Shown: positions 42,693 through 53,492 of the stretch, in pieces
Layout of the letters: each line of letters opens with the position of its first letter
Numbering within the stretch: the stretch's first letter is position 1
Source of the DNA: Streptococcus oralis
Lineage (GTDB): Bacteria > Bacillota > Bacilli > Lactobacillales > Streptococcaceae
Reading direction: 5' to 3'
Assembly: GCF_024399415.1 (NCBI RefSeq)
Contig: NZ_CP029257.1
Span: 1,015,501-1,079,500 of the forward strand
DNA length: 64,000 bases
The notes under the pieces: generated by a model
The model's database searches: none
The model's input: only the letters and a program-made list of their open reading frames with translations
What the model was told of the DNA's origin: nothing
Translations under genes and position numbers: made by a program

Positions 42693-43666
42693 TATTTACT
42701 TTGAATGTCCTCGATATTTTTGATTAAGATAGAATAGGTTCCATTGTCATTTTGGATAAATTCAACAGACTCCGCGTCCTGGTAGACATTATTTGGAACG
42801 ATGAGTTCGATTCCGTTTGACAAGGAAAGTTTTTGGTTTTCAAATTTCTTGAGCTGACGACTGGCATCAATTTCATCAAACTGGACTGGTTCTGGTACAG
42901 CTTCCTTGACTTGGTCGATAAAACTTAGACGAGCTGTCAGGTTGTTATCAAAAAGGTCGTTAGCCAATTTTTCAGGCGACAATTCATTGCTTTCTTCAAG
43001 ATTGTTGAAAATAGCTGATTTGACCTTGGATTGAAACTGAAAATCATCCGTGTTAAAGGACTCCGCAATTCTCTGGGCTGTTTTCTCCAGTTCCTTGATG
43101 GATTTCTTGGGAGAGATCTTAGGGGCGACAGCTAGGAGATTTTCTGAAAAATAGTTCAAAAAAGTCCCATTGTACTTGATGCGTTTTTCTATCAGGTGGT
43201 ACTTGCGACTTTGAAGATTGACGACCAAGGCCTCATCAGCCCCCGTTCCAAATCCCGGCAGGTTATTCTGAGTCAGCTTGATTGGATTATCAACTTCTCC
43301 TCCAAGGTGGGTCAAGGTTTCCCGTAGAGCAATTCGCAAGAAAGCGAAATGTTCCACGCCTTCTTTAGAAAACTGAACAAAAATCAAGTCATTGGTCTTG
43401 AGATTTTCTGAAATACTGAATTCCTCTTTCCAGAGATTAGCCAGTGTTACTGATGTCTCCAACAAATCATCTGTGATGTGATTGAAGAAGGGATTTTCTT
43501 CCTCGAAAATCCCAGTCTTAGCTTCATCCGAATACACGCGTTCAATTTTTTTGCGCAAGTATTCCTCGATTTTTGGAGTAATATTGAGAAACTTATCCGC
43601 TAGGAACAACTCCGTATTATCTGGGCTGAACTGATGGATAATAGCTTTCTTAATATAAATGTCCAT
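42692..43666 (-). CDS. Nucleoid-associated protein (NA37/YejK-like)
   Basis: The start is the ATG at 43666 ([16 protein letters not shown], 324 aa); 11 more in-frame codons upstream overlap glyA. The MDIxIxxAIIHxFxPD opening is the signature of the 37-kDa nucleoid-associated family. Soluble, DNA-associated in E. coli. It lies 7 nt after glyA and is coupled to pmp23 downstream, so the three form an operon. Confidence 0.85.
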   Translation of the reverse strand: MDIYIKKAIIHQFSPDNTELFLADKFLNITPKIEEYLRKKIERVYSDEAKTGIFEEENPFFNHITDDLLETSVTLANLWKEEFSISENLKTNDLIFVQFSKEGVEHFAFLRIALRETLTHLGGEVDNPIKLTQNNLPGFGTGADEALVVNLQSRKYHLIEKRIKYNGTFLNYFSENLLAVAPKISPKKSIKELEKTAQRIAESFNTDDFQFQSKVKSAIFNNLEESNELSPEKLANDLFDNNLTARLSFIDQVKEAVPEPVQFDEIDASRQLKKFENQKLSLSNGIELIVPNNVYQDAESVEFIQNDNGTYSILIKNIEDIQSK

Positions 43667-43673
43667 AAAAGTA

Positions 43674-44930
43674 TTAGTCCTCGTATAATGGGAAGGCATC
43701 TGTCAACGCTTTGACTTCACTTCTCACTTCTTCTAATACAGCTTCATTTTCTGCATTCTTAAGAGTTTTAATGATGAGTTCAGCCACTTTACGGCATTCT
43801 TCTTCACCAAATCCACGTGCAGTGATGGCTGCTGCTCCGATACGAATCCCACTTGTCTTGAATGGTGACAAAGTTTCGTAAGGGATTGAGTTTTTATTTA
43901 GGGTAATATTAACCTCATCCAGCAAGTTTTGAGCCACTTTTCCGTTTTCAACAACCTTAGTAACATCGACTAAGAAGAGGTGGTTTTCAGTCCCGCCAGA
44001 AATGATACGGAAGTCAGGGTCTTGCAAGAAGACAGCTGCCATAGCCTTGCTGTTTTTGATGACATTAGCAGCATATTCCTTGAAGGCCGGATCTAAAACT
44101 TCTTTGAATGACACCGCCTTAGCAGCGATAACATGCTCCAAAGGTCCACCTTGGATACCAGGGAAAATAGCTGAGTTGATTTTCTTAGCTAGGTCCTCAT
44201 CATTGGTCAAAATCAAACCACCACGAGGTCCACGAAGGGTTTTGTGGGTCGTTGTCGTTGTGATATGAGCGTATGGAACTGGACTTGGATGTAGACCAGC
44301 AGCAACCAAACCAGCGATATGAGCCATATCTACCATGAGCTTAGCCCCGACAGCGTCTGCGATTTCACGGAATTTTGAGAAGTCGATAATTTGAGAATAG
44401 GCTGAAGCACCTGCTACGATTAGTTTTGGCTTCACTTCTTGGGCTTGTTTCAAGATGGCATCAAAGTCCAAGAGTTCTGTTTCAGGATCCACACTGTAAG
44501 AAACAAAGTTGTAGGTTTGACCAGAGAAGCTAACTGGAGCGCCGTGGGTCAAGTGTCCACCTGCAGCCAAATCCATTCCCATAACCGTATCACCTGGCTC
44601 AATCAAGGCCATGTAAGCAGCACAGTTGGCTTGGCTTCCTGAGTGAGGTTGGACATTGGCAAATTTTGCACCAAAAATTTCTTTCGCGCGTTCAATAGCT
44701 AAAGTTTCTACAACGTCAACCACATCTGTACCACCGTAATAACGGCGTCCTGGGTAACCTTCAGCGTATTTATTCGTCAAGATAGACCCTTGAGCTGCCA
44801 TAACGGCCTTAGAAACTACGTTTTCGGAAGCAATCAACTCAATGTTGTTTTGTTGGCGTTCTTCTTCTTTGGCAATAGCATTCCAGAGATCAGCATCGTA
44901 GGCTTTAAAATCATCTTTGTCAAAAATCAT
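43674..44930 (-). CDS. glyA: Serine hydroxymethyltransferase
   Basis: A 418-aa PLP enzyme. The Schiff-base lysine lies in [15 protein letters not shown], with QPHSGSQAN and [12 protein letters not shown] also conserved. It interconverts serine and glycine while charging tetrahydrofolate, supplying one-carbon units. AAAGGAGAAGACCT precedes the ATG. It heads the small operon with the nucleoid protein and pmp23. Confidence 0.97.
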   Translation of the reverse strand: MIFDKDDFKAYDADLWNAIAKEEERQQNNIELIASENVVSKAVMAAQGSILTNKYAEGYPGRRYYGGTDVVDVVETLAIERAKEIFGAKFANVQPHSGSQANCAAYMALIEPGDTVMGMDLAAGGHLTHGAPVSFSGQTYNFVSYSVDPETELLDFDAILKQAQEVKPKLIVAGASAYSQIIDFSKFREIADAVGAKLMVDMAHIAGLVAAGLHPSPVPYAHITTTTTHKTLRGPRGGLILTNDEDLAKKINSAIFPGIQGGPLEHVIAAKAVSFKEVLDPAFKEYAANVIKNSKAMAAVFLQDPDFRIISGGTENHLFLVDVTKVVENGKVAQNLLDEVNITLNKNSIPYETLSPFKTSGIRIGAAAITARGFGEEECRKVAELIIKTLKNAENEAVLEEVRSEVKALTDAFPLYED

Positions 44931-44991
44931 AGGTCTTCTCCTTTATAGTGTAACTGGTCCTTTAGTTTGTTTTTACAAGAAAGAAAATAAA

Positions 44992-45423
44992 CTAAAAGAT
45001 GCGAATAAACCGTTTCTGCACTTTATCACAAGTATAACCAACTTTTTCATAAAATGCATGAGCTCCCAGACGATGATCAGCAGAGTTTAAGCGGATAAAC
45101 CCATAACCCCGTCTTTTTGCTTCTTCCTCCAACCCTTGCAGTAAGCTTTTACCGATACCTCGTCCTTGTGCTTGAGGCGAAACCGCTAAGCCTAAGATAT
45201 TAAATCCTGCTTTGGAATAGAGGGATTCGTAAACCTCGGCATGGACATATCCAAGCAAGATATGACTAGCTTCATCCTCATAACCAAGTAGGAAATGATG
45301 GGAATCCTGAGACAGTCTAGCTAGTTGACTAGCTGTAGCCTCTGGACTAAAAGAATAGCCCAAAGCCTCTTGGTTAATCTCACATATAGCATTCACATCT
45401 GTTGCTTGCAAATCTCTTAGCAT
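44992..45423 (-). CDS. GNAT-family N-acetyltransferase
   Basis: The start is the ATG at 45423 (MLRDLQATDVNAICEINQ, 143 aa), 1 nt after the upstream stop. The acetyl-CoA motif is LAVSPQAQGRGIGKSLLQGL (Q-x-x-G-x-G), followed by RLNSADHRLGAHAFYEKVGY. The form is close to RimI-like acetyltransferases. It lies directly after the Sua5-like gene, as in pneumococcus; substrate unknown. Confidence 0.85.
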   Translation of the reverse strand: MLRDLQATDVNAICEINQEALGYSFSPEATASQLARLSQDSHHFLLGYEDEASHILLGYVHAEVYESLYSKAGFNILGLAVSPQAQGRGIGKSLLQGLEEEAKRRGYGFIRLNSADHRLGAHAFYEKVGYTCDKVQKRFIRIF

Positions 45424-45424
45424 C

Positions 45425-46027
45425 TCATTCCTCCTCAAAAGAAATCTCTGGCAACCGAGCAAGAATATCTTCTCGTTTAATTGCGCCTTGGCGCAAGATT
45501 TTCACCTTGTATCCAGACAAATCCAAAATCGTCGAATCCTGTCCAGTTAGAAAAGCGTCGTCCTCCAAACCCAGAACCTCTTGGTCAAAATCCTCTAGAA
45601 TTTGAGCAAAGGTCACTCCACTTGCCTGACCCGAAATATTGGCAGACGGCCCAATCAAAGGACCTGTCTCTCGAATCAAATCAAGTGTAATGGGGTGACT
45701 CGGCATCCGAAATCCAACAGTTGTAAGACCAGAATTTACCCAATAGGGAACTCTGTCATTAGCTTCGAGGATAATGGTCAAGGGACCTGGTAAAAAGGTC
45801 TCTACAAGCTTTTGTAGATAAGTTGGCTGTTTCTTTGAAAAGTGCAAGATGTCCTCTAGAGAAGCAACATTAAGATTGAGCGCCTTGTCTCTAGGACGAT
45901 GTTTGAGTTGATAAACATGGTCGACAGCTTTTTCATCTAAGGCCTTAGCAAAGAGGCCATAAACTGTCTCTGTAGGCAGAACAACAGCTCCGCCCTTTTC
46001 CAACTCTTGTCTAATCCTGTCCATCAT
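45425..46027 (-). CDS. L-threonylcarbamoyladenylate synthase (Sua5/YrdC/YciO family)
   Basis: About 200 aa; starts MMDRIRQELEKGGAVVLPTETVYGL. The PTETVYGL motif, KxRP-like LKHRPRDKALNL and PSANISGQ are diagnostic. The enzyme makes threonylcarbamoyl-AMP from threonine, bicarbonate and ATP for the t6A37 modification of tRNA. The C-terminal Sua5 domain of the larger version is absent, so it is the short type. It overlaps the prmC end by about 17 nt. Confidence 0.9.
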   Translation of the reverse strand: MMDRIRQELEKGGAVVLPTETVYGLFAKALDEKAVDHVYQLKHRPRDKALNLNVASLEDILHFSKKQPTYLQKLVETFLPGPLTIILEANDRVPYWVNSGLTTVGFRMPSHPITLDLIRETGPLIGPSANISGQASGVTFAQILEDFDQEVLGLEDDAFLTGQDSTILDLSGYKVKILRQGAIKREDILARLPEISFEEE

Positions 46028-46847
46028 CAACTACAACCATCCTATCTTGACCAAATTGGTCCTTGAGTGTTCGTACCCGTTTTTCAGGAAGATGTTTCCT
46101 AAAAAGCGCAGGAACACTTTGACCTTGCTTGTATCCAATTTCAAGGTAAATCTTACCACCATCTGTGAGATAGTCTTTTGCATCTTCCGCAATTCTGCGG
46201 TAAATAGCTAGGCCATCCTCATCTGCAAAGAGAGCTAGATGAGGCTCCGAATGTAAAACATTCAAGCCAACTTCTGACTCATCCTCGCGAGCGATATAGG
46301 GTGGATTGGATACAATTATATCATATTTTTCAGAAATTTCTGCAAAACAATCAGATTTTTTAAAAAATATATTAAGATTTTGATTTCTAGCATTATCCAT
46401 TGCTAAGTCTAGTGCATCTTGTGAAATATCTGCTGCTGTCACTGACCAATCTGGTCTGTTTTTAGCTAATGCAAGAGCTATGGCGCCACTTCCAGTCCCA
46501 ATATCTAGGACATTAAGATTTTCCTCAGGATTTTCTGTTAGGATGAGTTCCACCAACTCTTCTGTTTCTGGACGAGGAATCAAAACCCGCTCATCCACTT
46601 TTAACTGCATTCCAAAGAAATCTGCCTGTCCGATGATATACTGAGCTGGTTTATGGGTCGCTAACTGCTGGTAAACTTCTTCTACAAATTGTTTTTCTTC
46701 CTCTGTTACTTCTTGCTGGAGGGCAAAGACGAAATCTGTAAAAGAGATTTTTTTCAGGCTACGATAGACAAAAGAGAGGCTTTCAGCTTCCTCTCCTTGT
46801 CTTATCAACTCTTCTTCAAAATCTGAAAATAATTGAGCTAGTTTCAT
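46011..46847 (-). CDS. prmC: Peptide chain release factor N5-glutamine methyltransferase
   Basis: A 278-aa enzyme with an N-terminal helical domain and a SAM-binding domain: VLDIGTGSGAIALALA, and the catalytic NPPY in IIVSNPPYIA. It methylates the Gln of the GGQ motif in release factors. It follows prfA with a 1-nt TAATG overlap, so enzyme and substrate are co-produced. Confidence 0.95.
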   Translation of the reverse strand: MKLAQLFSDFEEELIRQGEEAESLSFVYRSLKKISFTDFVFALQQEVTEEEKQFVEEVYQQLATHKPAQYIIGQADFFGMQLKVDERVLIPRPETEELVELILTENPEENLNVLDIGTGSGAIALALAKNRPDWSVTAADISQDALDLAMDNARNQNLNIFFKKSDCFAEISEKYDIIVSNPPYIAREDESEVGLNVLHSEPHLALFADEDGLAIYRRIAEDAKDYLTDGGKIYLEIGYKQGQSVPALFRKHLPEKRVRTLKDQFGQDRMVVVDDGQD

Positions 46848-47926
46848 TATTTGTTTAATTCTTCTAATTTCTGTGTTTGATCGTAAAGGACCAAAGCGTC
46901 TACAACTTCATCCAATTTACCAGACAAGATGGTATCTAGTTTTTGAAGGGTCAAGCCAATACGGTGGTCTGTAACACGGTTTTGTGGGAAATTGTAAGTA
47001 CGGATCCGTTCTGAACGGTCACCAGTACCGATAGTAGACTTACGTTCAGCGTCTTGTTCATCCTGGGCAATTTGTGCAAAGTGGTCAGCAACACGCGCAC
47101 GGATGATTTTCATAGCCTTCTCACGGTTCTTCTGCTGGGTACGTTCTTCCTGCATCTCAACCTTGATATTGGTCGGCAAGTGAACAATACGAACGGCAGT
47201 CGCAACCTTGTTGACGTTCTGACCACCAGCACCAGATGCGTGGTAGATGTCAACACGAAGGTCTTTGGGATCAATATCGTACTCTACTTCTTCTACTTCT
47301 GGCATGACAAGGACAGTCGCTGTCGAAGTGTGGACACGGCCTTGGCTTTCTGTCACAGGGACACGTTGAACACGGTGAGCACCAGACTCATACTTAAGTT
47401 TAGAGTAAACGGACTGACCTGATACCATGGCAACCACTTCTTTGAATCCACCGACACCGTTCATAGAAGCTTCCATGACTTCAAAGCGCCAACCTTGGGC
47501 TTCAGCGTATTTCTGATACATTGTTAGAAGGTCTCCCGCAAAGAGAGAAGCTTCGTCACCACCAGCAGCACCACGGATTTCAAGGATGATGTTCTTGTCA
47601 TCGTTTGGATCCTTTGGAAGGAGCAAGATTTTTAGTTTTTCTTCATATTCTTCTTTTTCAGCCTTGGCGTCTTTGAGTTCTTGCTTGGCCATTTCTTCCA
47701 AGTCCACATCTCCGCCTGATTCTTTAATCATCTCTTCGGCATCGACGATGTTTTGAAGGACTTGTTTGTACTCACGGTAAGCTGTTACCGTATCACGAGT
47801 AGAAGCTTCTTCTTTCGAAAGCTCCATGAAACGCTTGGTGTCTGAGACGACATCTGGGTCACTCAGCAATTCTCCTAGTTCTTCATAACGGTCTTCTACA
47901 GCTTGTAGTTGATCATAGATGTTCAT
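46847..47926 (-). CDS. prfA: Peptide chain release factor 1
   Basis: A 359-aa class-I release factor. The GGQ motif is GAGGQNVNK, and the codon-recognition tripeptide region is the [14 protein letters not shown] segment that precedes it. It reads UAA and UAG. It overlaps the tdk end by 4 nt and is coupled to prmC. Confidence 0.97.
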   Translation of the reverse strand: MNIYDQLQAVEDRYEELGELLSDPDVVSDTKRFMELSKEEASTRDTVTAYREYKQVLQNIVDAEEMIKESGGDVDLEEMAKQELKDAKAEKEEYEEKLKILLLPKDPNDDKNIILEIRGAAGGDEASLFAGDLLTMYQKYAEAQGWRFEVMEASMNGVGGFKEVVAMVSGQSVYSKLKYESGAHRVQRVPVTESQGRVHTSTATVLVMPEVEEVEYDIDPKDLRVDIYHASGAGGQNVNKVATAVRIVHLPTNIKVEMQEERTQQKNREKAMKIIRARVADHFAQIAQDEQDAERKSTIGTGDRSERIRTYNFPQNRVTDHRIGLTLQKLDTILSGKLDEVVDALVLYDQTQKLEELNK

Positions 47927-48513
47927 TTTTCTTTATTCTCCTTATTGATTTCAGGGGCAAAATAATGTTTACGACAGACTGAGATATAGGTTTCATTTCC
48001 ACCAATCTGGATTTGTTCGCCTTCATAGGTAGGTTTCCCGTCTAGAGTTCGTAGAACCATGGTAGCCTTTTTCTTACAATACTGGCAAATGGTCTTAATC
48101 TCGTCAATCTTGTCTGCTAAAAGCAAGAGGTGTTTTGAACCTTCAAACAGTTCATTGCGAAAGTCATTCTTCAAACCGAATGCCATGACAGGGATGTCTA
48201 ATTCATCGACAACACGAGCTAGGTCGTAAACATGGTGACGCTTGAGAAACTGGGCCTCATCGACTAAGACACAGTAGGGTTTGACTTCCAAATCTCGGAT
48301 TAAGCCATAGATATCTGTATCATCTTCAATCGCAAGAGCTGGTCGCTTCATGCCGATTCGACTGGATACATAACCAACACCATCACGTGTATCCAGAGCA
48401 GAGGTAATGATGACAACACCTTTTCCTTGCTCTTCATAGTTATAGGCCACCTTGAGAATCTCAATCGTCTTACCAGAGTTCATGGTCCCATAACGATAAT
48501 ACAACTGTGCCAT
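47923..48513 (-). CDS. tdk: Thymidine kinase
   Basis: A 196-aa type-II thymidine kinase. The P-loop is YGTMNSGKT near the N-terminus, Walker B is VLVDEAQFL, and zinc ligands are CQYCKKKA and the later C...H. It phosphorylates thymidine with ATP. An extended -10 promoter (GATATACT, minus strand, near 48555) lies upstream. First gene of the tdk-prfA-prmC-sua5-GNAT operon. Confidence 0.96.
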   Translation of the reverse strand: MAQLYYRYGTMNSGKTIEILKVAYNYEEQGKGVVIITSALDTRDGVGYVSSRIGMKRPALAIEDDTDIYGLIRDLEVKPYCVLVDEAQFLKRHHVYDLARVVDELDIPVMAFGLKNDFRNELFEGSKHLLLLADKIDEIKTICQYCKKKATMVLRTLDGKPTYEGEQIQIGGNETYISVCRKHYFAPEINKENKEK

Positions 48514-48636
48514 GCTTCTATTTCACGTCCATTTCTAAATTTTTGCTACATTCTAGTATATCATAATTTTCTGAAGCTTTAAATGGCAAAATATGGTAAA
48601 ATATAAAGAAATAAAGAATCCACGGAGGAAACCATT

Positions 48637-48819
48637 ATGCCATTTGTACGCATCGATTTATTTGAAGGTCGCACGCTCGAGCAAAAGAAAGCTCTTGCTA
48701 AGGAGGTTACTGAAGCAGTTGTCCGCAACACAGGAGCACCTCAGTCTGCTGTTCATGTCATTATCAACGACATGCCTGAAGGAACCTATTTCCCTCAAGG
48801 TGAAATGCGTACCAAATAA
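48637..48819 (+). CDS. 4-oxalocrotonate tautomerase family protein
   Basis: A 60-aa protein. After the initiator Met the next residue is Pro (MPFVRIDLFEGRTLEQK), so the mature protein has the catalytic N-terminal Pro1; Arg residues follow at family positions. It would be a hexameric tautomerase. The true substrate in streptococci is unknown. Ribosome site GGAGG; terminator just downstream. Confidence 0.85.
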   Translation: MPFVRIDLFEGRTLEQKKALAKEVTEAVVRNTGAPQSAVHVIINDMPEGTYFPQGEMRTK

Positions 48820-48822
48820 GCA

Positions 48823-48852
48823 AGCTTAAGCAAATTTGCTTAGGCTTTTTCA
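48823..48852 (+). terminator. Terminator after the tautomerase gene
   Basis: AGCTTAAGCAAATTTGCTTAGGCT folds into a hairpin with a T run, immediately after the stop. Confidence 0.8.
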
Positions 48853-48953
48853 ATCTTTAAGTAGCTTCCATTGAAGAAATAACCTAAATTTGTTACAATT
48901 TGAAGAGATGTTTGGATACATATCCTAAGAAAAGAAATACAAAAGGAATTAGT

Positions 48954-50327
48954 ATGATTACACGTGAATTTGATACCATCGCTGCTATCTCTACTCCACT
49001 AGGTGAAGGGGCCATTGGTATTGTCCGTTTGAGCGGAACAGATAGTTTTGCTATTGCGCAAAAGATTTTTAAAGGCAAGGATTTGAGTAAGGTTACCAGC
49101 CATACTCTTAACTACGGGCATATTATTGATCCTTTGACTGGTAAGGTCATGGACGAGGTTATGATTGGAGCTATGAAATCTCCAAAGACCTTCACTCGCG
49201 AGGACATTATCGAGATTAACACCCACGGTGGGATTGCCGTCACCAATGAGATTCTCCAGTTAGCTATCCGTGAAGGAGCTCGATTGGCTGAACCTGGTGA
49301 ATTTACCAAGCGCGCCTTTCTAAACGGTCGTGTAGATTTGACACAGGCTGAGGCGGTGATGGACATCATCCGCGCCAAGACAGACAAGGCTATGAATATT
49401 GCAGTTAAGCAATTGGACGGCTCCCTTTCTGACCTCATTAATAATACCCGCCAAGAAATCCTCAATACACTTGCCCAAGTCGAGGTCAATATCGACTATC
49501 CTGAGTATGATGATGTTGAGGAAGCTACTACTGCTGTTGTCCGTGAGAAAACTATGGAGTTTGAGCAATTGCTAACTAATCTCCTTAGGACAGCACGTCG
49601 AGGTAAAATCCTCCGTGAGGGAATTTCAACTGCCATCATCGGTCGTCCCAACGTTGGGAAATCGAGCCTGCTCAACAACCTCCTGCGTGAAGAAAAGGCC
49701 ATCGTTACAGACATCGCTGGTACTACCCGTGATGTCATCGAAGAATACGTCAACATCAATGGTGTTCCTCTCAAATTGATTGATACAGCTGGTATTCGGG
49801 AAACAGATGACATCGTGGAACAAATCGGTGTCGAACGTTCTAGAAAAGCCCTCAAGGAAGCTGACTTGGTACTACTAGTACTAAATGCCAGTGAACCACT
49901 GACCGCCCAAGATCGCCAACTCTTAGAAATCAGCCAAGATACCAACCGCATTATTCTACTTAATAAAACGGATCTTCCTGAAGCGATTGAAACTTCGGAA
50001 CTACCTGAAGATGTCATCCGTATTTCAGTTCTTAAAAACCAAAACATTGATAAGATCGAAGAGCGTATTAACGATCTCTTCTTTGAAAATGCTGGTTTGG
50101 TCGAGCAAGATGCTACTTACTTGTCAAATGCCCGTCATATTTCCTTGATTGAAAAGGCCGTTGAAAGCCTACAAGCAGTTAATGAAGGTCTTGAGCTGGG
50201 TATGCCAGTTGATTTGTTGCAAGTTGACTTGACCCGTACTTGGGAAATCCTAGGAGAAATCACTGGAGATGCAGCACCAGATGAACTCATCACCCAACTC
50301 TTTAGCCAATTCTGTTTAGGAAAATAA
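48954..50327 (+). CDS. mnmE: tRNA uridine-5-carboxymethylaminomethyl modification GTPase
   Basis: The start is the ATG at 48954 ([19 protein letters not shown], 457 aa), behind AAAAGGAATT; 18 upstream codons are in frame but not part of the family. The N-terminal tetrahydrofolate-binding domain, helical domain and inserted Ras-like G domain are clear: GRPNVGKSS (G1), DTAGIRE (G3), LNKTDL (G4). The C-terminal CxGK motif is present as FCLGK. With MnmG it modifies the wobble uridine of several tRNAs. Confidence 0.97.
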   Translation: MITREFDTIAAISTPLGEGAIGIVRLSGTDSFAIAQKIFKGKDLSKVTSHTLNYGHIIDPLTGKVMDEVMIGAMKSPKTFTREDIIEINTHGGIAVTNEILQLAIREGARLAEPGEFTKRAFLNGRVDLTQAEAVMDIIRAKTDKAMNIAVKQLDGSLSDLINNTRQEILNTLAQVEVNIDYPEYDDVEEATTAVVREKTMEFEQLLTNLLRTARRGKILREGISTAIIGRPNVGKSSLLNNLLREEKAIVTDIAGTTRDVIEEYVNINGVPLKLIDTAGIRETDDIVEQIGVERSRKALKEADLVLLVLNASEPLTAQDRQLLEISQDTNRIILLNKTDLPEAIETSELPEDVIRISVLKNQNIDKIEERINDLFFENAGLVEQDATYLSNARHISLIEKAVESLQAVNEGLELGMPVDLLQVDLTRTWEILGEITGDAAPDELITQLFSQFCLGK

Positions 50328-50330
50328 GAA

Positions 50331-50364
50331 AAATCCATGATCGTTCTTTCAATCATGGATTTTA
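50331..50364. terminator. Terminator between mnmE and dapA
   Basis: AAATCCATGAT pairs with ATCATGGATTT, flanked by A and T runs. It serves the convergent mnmE and dapA transcripts. Confidence 0.85.
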
Positions 50365-50373
50365 TTGTCTTCA

Positions 50374-51309
50374 TTAGTAATCTGGTCTAAGGACACCTGT
50401 TACGGTTGCCTTAGTTGCTTCGTAGTCACCATCTACAACAACCTTGATGATGCGTTTAGCATCTTCTTCTGGTGCTGGAACTAGAGGTAATCGAGTTGGT
50501 CCAGCTTCAAATCCCATATAGTTCAAAACAGCCTTAACTGGAGCAGGACTTGGATAAGAGAAGAGGGCGTTGACCTTAGGAATGAATTTACGTTGAATAG
50601 CTGCTGCTTTCTTCATATCGCTTTCTGCAATGGCAGTGAGCATCTCGTGCATCTCATCTCCATTTGTATGGGAGGCAACAGAAATAACCCCATCCGCACC
50701 AAGGTTCATGGCATGGAAGGCATCTCCATCTTCACCTGTATAAATCAAGAATTCTTCTGGCTTGTGCTCAATCAAGTAAGCCATATTGGCCAAGCTGGTA
50801 CATTCTTTAACACCGATGATATTTGGATGGTCAGCCAAACGAAGCAAGGTTTCTGGAGTTAATTCAACAACTACACGCCCTGGAATGTTATAGATGATAA
50901 TAGGTAAGTCAGAAGCATCTGCAATCGCTTTAAAGTGCTGATACATTCCTTCTTGAGAAGGTTTGTTGTAGTATGGTACGATAGCAAGTCCAGCAGCGAA
51001 ACCGCCAAATTCTGCTACTTCTTTGACAAACTCAATCGAGTCACGTGTATCATTGGTACCTACACCCGCAATCAAAGGAACACGTCCATTAACAATCTTT
51101 TGTACAGCTGCAAAGAGTTCCAACTCTTCATCGTGAGTCAAAGTTGGACTCTCAGCAGTTGTTCCAGCTAGGAGAATGCCGTCTGTGTGATGGGCCAATA
51201 AATGCTCAATCAAGGCTGGAATGGCATCAAAGTTGATGGAACCATCCTCATGGAAAGGGGTAATAAAGGCTGTGATGATTTTACACTCTTTTAAATCTTG
51301 ATAAGACAT
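50374..51309 (-). CDS. dapA: 4-hydroxy-tetrahydrodipicolinate synthase
   Basis: The start is the ATG at 51309 ([15 protein letters not shown], 311 aa). The substrate motif GTTAESPTL, the Tyr of IIYNIPGRV and the Schiff-base Lys in IIGVKECTS are present. It condenses aspartate semialdehyde with pyruvate in lysine and diaminopimelate/cell-wall biosynthesis. It lies about 55 nt after asd, whose product it uses. Confidence 0.96.
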   Translation of the reverse strand: MSYQDLKECKIITAFITPFHEDGSINFDAIPALIEHLLAHHTDGILLAGTTAESPTLTHDEELELFAAVQKIVNGRVPLIAGVGTNDTRDSIEFVKEVAEFGGFAAGLAIVPYYNKPSQEGMYQHFKAIADASDLPIIIYNIPGRVVVELTPETLLRLADHPNIIGVKECTSLANMAYLIEHKPEEFLIYTGEDGDAFHAMNLGADGVISVASHTNGDEMHEMLTAIAESDMKKAAAIQRKFIPKVNALFSYPSPAPVKAVLNYMGFEAGPTRLPLVPAPEEDAKRIIKVVVDGDYEATKATVTGVLRPDY

Positions 51310-51365
51310 GAGAAACACCTCTCTATTTCAAAGAAGGAGTTCATCTGAACTCCTAAACGATATGA

Positions 51366-52442
51366 CTATTTTAATTCAAATTTCAACTCAGCTGTTGGAC
51401 GAACCAATCCACGTTCGTGAAGCGTTTCTGCGATCTGAACTGAGTTCCAGGCAGCACCTTTGAGAAGGTTATCTGAAACAACCCACATGTGGATTCCTTT
51501 TTCAGCATCCAAGTCTTTACGGATACGACCAACAAAGGTATCACGTGAACCAACTGCATTGATGGCTTGCGGATAGATTTGATGAGCTACATCATCTTCA
51601 AGAACTGCACCTGGAAAGGCTGCGATAGCTGCTTTCACTTCTTCGATTGGGGCCACTTCTTTTGTTTCAATGTAAACAGACTCAGAGTGAGCTGACAAGA
51701 CGGGAATACGCACACATGTTGCAGACACTGCGATGCTGTCATCTTCCATGATTTTCTTCGTTTCCTTGGTCATCTTCATCTCTTCGTAAGTGTAATCATT
51801 GTCCGTGAAGACATCGATTTGTGGAAGAGCGTTAAAGGCGATAGGATAGTGTTTCTTGTCACCACCTGAAGGCAAGATTTCTGCATGCAAATCACGAGGA
51901 TTCACACCGTCATTCAAGACTTCACGAAGTTCACGTTGTGTTTCAAGAATCGCTCCCATACCAGCACCTGAAACCGCTTGGTAAGTTGAAACGATGATAC
52001 GGTCCAAGCCCCATTTTTGACGAACTGGCTCAAGAGCCACCATCATTTGGATTGTTGAACAGTTAGGGCAGGCAATAATCCCGTTGTGGGCATCAAGTGC
52101 ATGAGCATTGACCTCTGGAACAACCAAAGGAACATCTGGATTTTGACGGAAATAAGATGTGTTATCTACTACTACCGCTCCAGCTTGAACTGCGTATGGT
52201 GCATACTTAGCTGATGTCGAACCACCTGCTGAGAAGAGTGCAATATCAACACCCTCAAAAGCTGTCTCAGTTGTTTCTTCAATCGTAATATCTTGGTCTT
52301 TAAATTTCAAAGTCTTGCCTGCTGAACGTGCAGAAGCAAGGTAACGAATTTTATCGATTGGAAGTGTTGATTCTTCCAACATTTTTATCATCTGAGCTCC
52401 GACAGCACCTGTCGCGCCAACTACAGCAACTGTATATCCCAT
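51366..52442 (-). CDS. asd: Aspartate-semialdehyde dehydrogenase
   Basis: A 358-aa enzyme. The Rossmann motif is [12 protein letters not shown], the catalytic Cys is in [10 protein letters not shown], and the acid/base His is in [13 protein letters not shown]. It makes aspartate beta-semialdehyde, the branch point to lysine, threonine/methionine and, here, spermidine through the carboxyspermidine route. Its own promoter has TATAAT at 52488-52493 with a weak -35 17 bp upstream, and the asd-motif RNA ends just before it. Confidence 0.97.
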   Translation of the reverse strand: MGYTVAVVGATGAVGAQMIKMLEESTLPIDKIRYLASARSAGKTLKFKDQDITIEETTETAFEGVDIALFSAGGSTSAKYAPYAVQAGAVVVDNTSYFRQNPDVPLVVPEVNAHALDAHNGIIACPNCSTIQMMVALEPVRQKWGLDRIIVSTYQAVSGAGMGAILETQRELREVLNDGVNPRDLHAEILPSGGDKKHYPIAFNALPQIDVFTDNDYTYEEMKMTKETKKIMEDDSIAVSATCVRIPVLSAHSESVYIETKEVAPIEEVKAAIAAFPGAVLEDDVAHQIYPQAINAVGSRDTFVGRIRKDLDAEKGIHMWVVSDNLLKGAAWNSVQIAETLHERGLVRPTAELKFELK

Positions 52443-52544
52443 AAATAACCTCTTTCGGAATTTTCTAAAAATTTCTATAATAGATGTATTATACTACTTT
52501 TTCAAGAAATTGAAAAGCATTTTTGGGTTATATTTTCTGAAAAT

Positions 52545-52687
52545 TAAAAATCCCTAGTCATTGACCAGGGACTAAGAGGCATCTTCATGTGATGAGCAGG
52601 TTCACACAACTCATCAAGGTCCGCTCCTGCGTTATGACCTCCTTATGCTCAATAGCAGTCCGAAGACTGCCTATCGACTCATCGCAT
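52545..52687 (-). ncRNA. asd-motif RNA
   Basis: A perfect promoter (TTGACA 52716-52721, 17 bp, TAGAAT 52693-52698, minus strand) starts an RNA near 52687. It contains the hairpin GCAGTCTTCGGACTGC and an AGGAGGTCATAACGCAGG block, and ends at a terminator whose stem is TCCCTGGTCA/TGACTAGGGA with a T run (about 52549-52572). Position upstream of asd in a streptococcus matches the described asd RNA motif. No ORF. Whether it acts in cis on asd or as an independent RNA is not settled; asd has its own promoter after the terminator. Confidence 0.75.
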
Positions 52688-52761
52688 CTACTATTCTACT
52701 AGATAGAGTCACTTTTGTCAACAGACAAAACTCTTTGCTTCATTTATACAGGTAGATAAGA

Positions 52762-52785
52762 AAAACCTTGGTCTCCCAAGGTAAC
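52762..52785 (-). terminator. Terminator of the tRNA-Thr gene
   Basis: Minus-strand ACCTTGGGAGACCAAGGTTTTT: 7-bp stem and T run, about 20 nt after the tRNA 3' end. Confidence 0.8.
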
Positions 52786-52799
52786 TTTGTTTCTATCAT

Positions 52800-52871
52800 G
52801 CTAATTGCCGGGATTGAACCGGCGACCTCATCCTTACCATGGATGCGCTCTGCCAACTGAGCTAAATCAGC
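52800..52871 (-). tRNA. tRNA-Thr (anticodon GGT)
   Basis: 72 nt on the minus strand fold into a complete cloverleaf: acceptor GCTGATT/AATTAGC (one G-T pair), D-arm GCTC AGTTGGCA GAGC, anticodon stem CATCC/GGATG with loop ATGGTAA (anticodon GGT, reads ACC/ACT), T-arm GCCGG TTCAATC CCGGC. CCA is not encoded. Confidence 0.95.
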
Positions 52872-52881
52872 TTACCTAAAA

Positions 52882-52910
52882 AGTATACTATAGTTCTATG
52901 TTCTTGTCAA
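52882..52910 (-). promoter_or_regulatory. Promoter of tRNA-Thr
   Basis: Minus-strand TTGACA (52905-52910), 17-bp spacer, TATACT (52882-52887): a consensus-grade promoter 10 nt before the tRNA. Confidence 0.85.
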
Positions 52911-52937
52911 GCGCTCTCTTTTAATTTTATGGAATGA

Positions 52938-52970
52938 AAAAAGCTAGATTTATCAAGAATCTAGCTTATA
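52938..52970 (-). terminator. Terminator of queT
   Basis: Minus-strand AAGCTAGATT pairs with AATCTAGCTT across a short loop, followed by a run of T, shortly after the queT stop. Confidence 0.85.
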
Positions 52971-52976
52971 AACTTC

Positions 52977-53489
52977 TTATTTTGTTAGATCGATTCGCTG
53001 TCCCAATTTACCAATCAAAATCGCACCTACGATAAGTGATGCAAACTCACCAATTCCAGTAGAGAACCATGTGAACAAGAAGGGAGCTTCTGTCAAGATA
53101 TGAAGTTCAGCTGCAATGGTGATCATTGAAATAGAGAAGAGGATTGAAAAGAAGAAATGATCTTTTCGAATCAATCCGTTAAAGAGGTAATCTTTGCTGT
53201 ATTTTGCAAAGAGCCATACACCTAGACTAAGGAATACCAGGGTAGAACCTCCACCGACAAAGACATCTATTAGGCCAAAACTACTAAATAAATTAGCAAT
53301 CATACATCCAATTGTCACACCGATGATATATTTAGGGTTGTAAAAGGCCAAGAAATTCAACATTTCTGAAATACGGAACTGATACGCCCCAAAACTAAGA
53401 ACATTGATTGGTGGCGTAATAGTCAAAACTACATAGATCGCAGCAACGATAGCGATGTCTGCCATGTCACGAACAGTTAATTTTTTCAT
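52977..53489 (-). CDS. queT: QueT queuosine-precursor transporter
   Basis: The start is the ATG at 53489 (MKKLTVRDMADIAIVAA, 170 aa). Five or six hydrophobic segments; the QFRISEMLNFLAFYNPKYIIG motif is typical of QueT, an ECF-type substrate-binding membrane component that takes up preQ1 or related precursors. The ribosome site is inside a preQ1-II riboswitch, direct support for the substrate. The ECF energising module is encoded elsewhere. Confidence 0.92.
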   Translation of the reverse strand: MKKLTVRDMADIAIVAAIYVVLTITPPINVLSFGAYQFRISEMLNFLAFYNPKYIIGVTIGCMIANLFSSFGLIDVFVGGGSTLVFLSLGVWLFAKYSKDYLFNGLIRKDHFFFSILFSISMITIAAELHILTEAPFLFTWFSTGIGEFASLIVGAILIGKLGQRIDLTK

Positions 53490-53492
53490 GTT

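Noticed and set aside
49112..50047. Long minus-strand ORFs (125 and 183 codons) opposite mnmE.
   Set aside because: Antisense shadows with Ser/Arg/Leu-rich composition; mnmE is fully accounted for.
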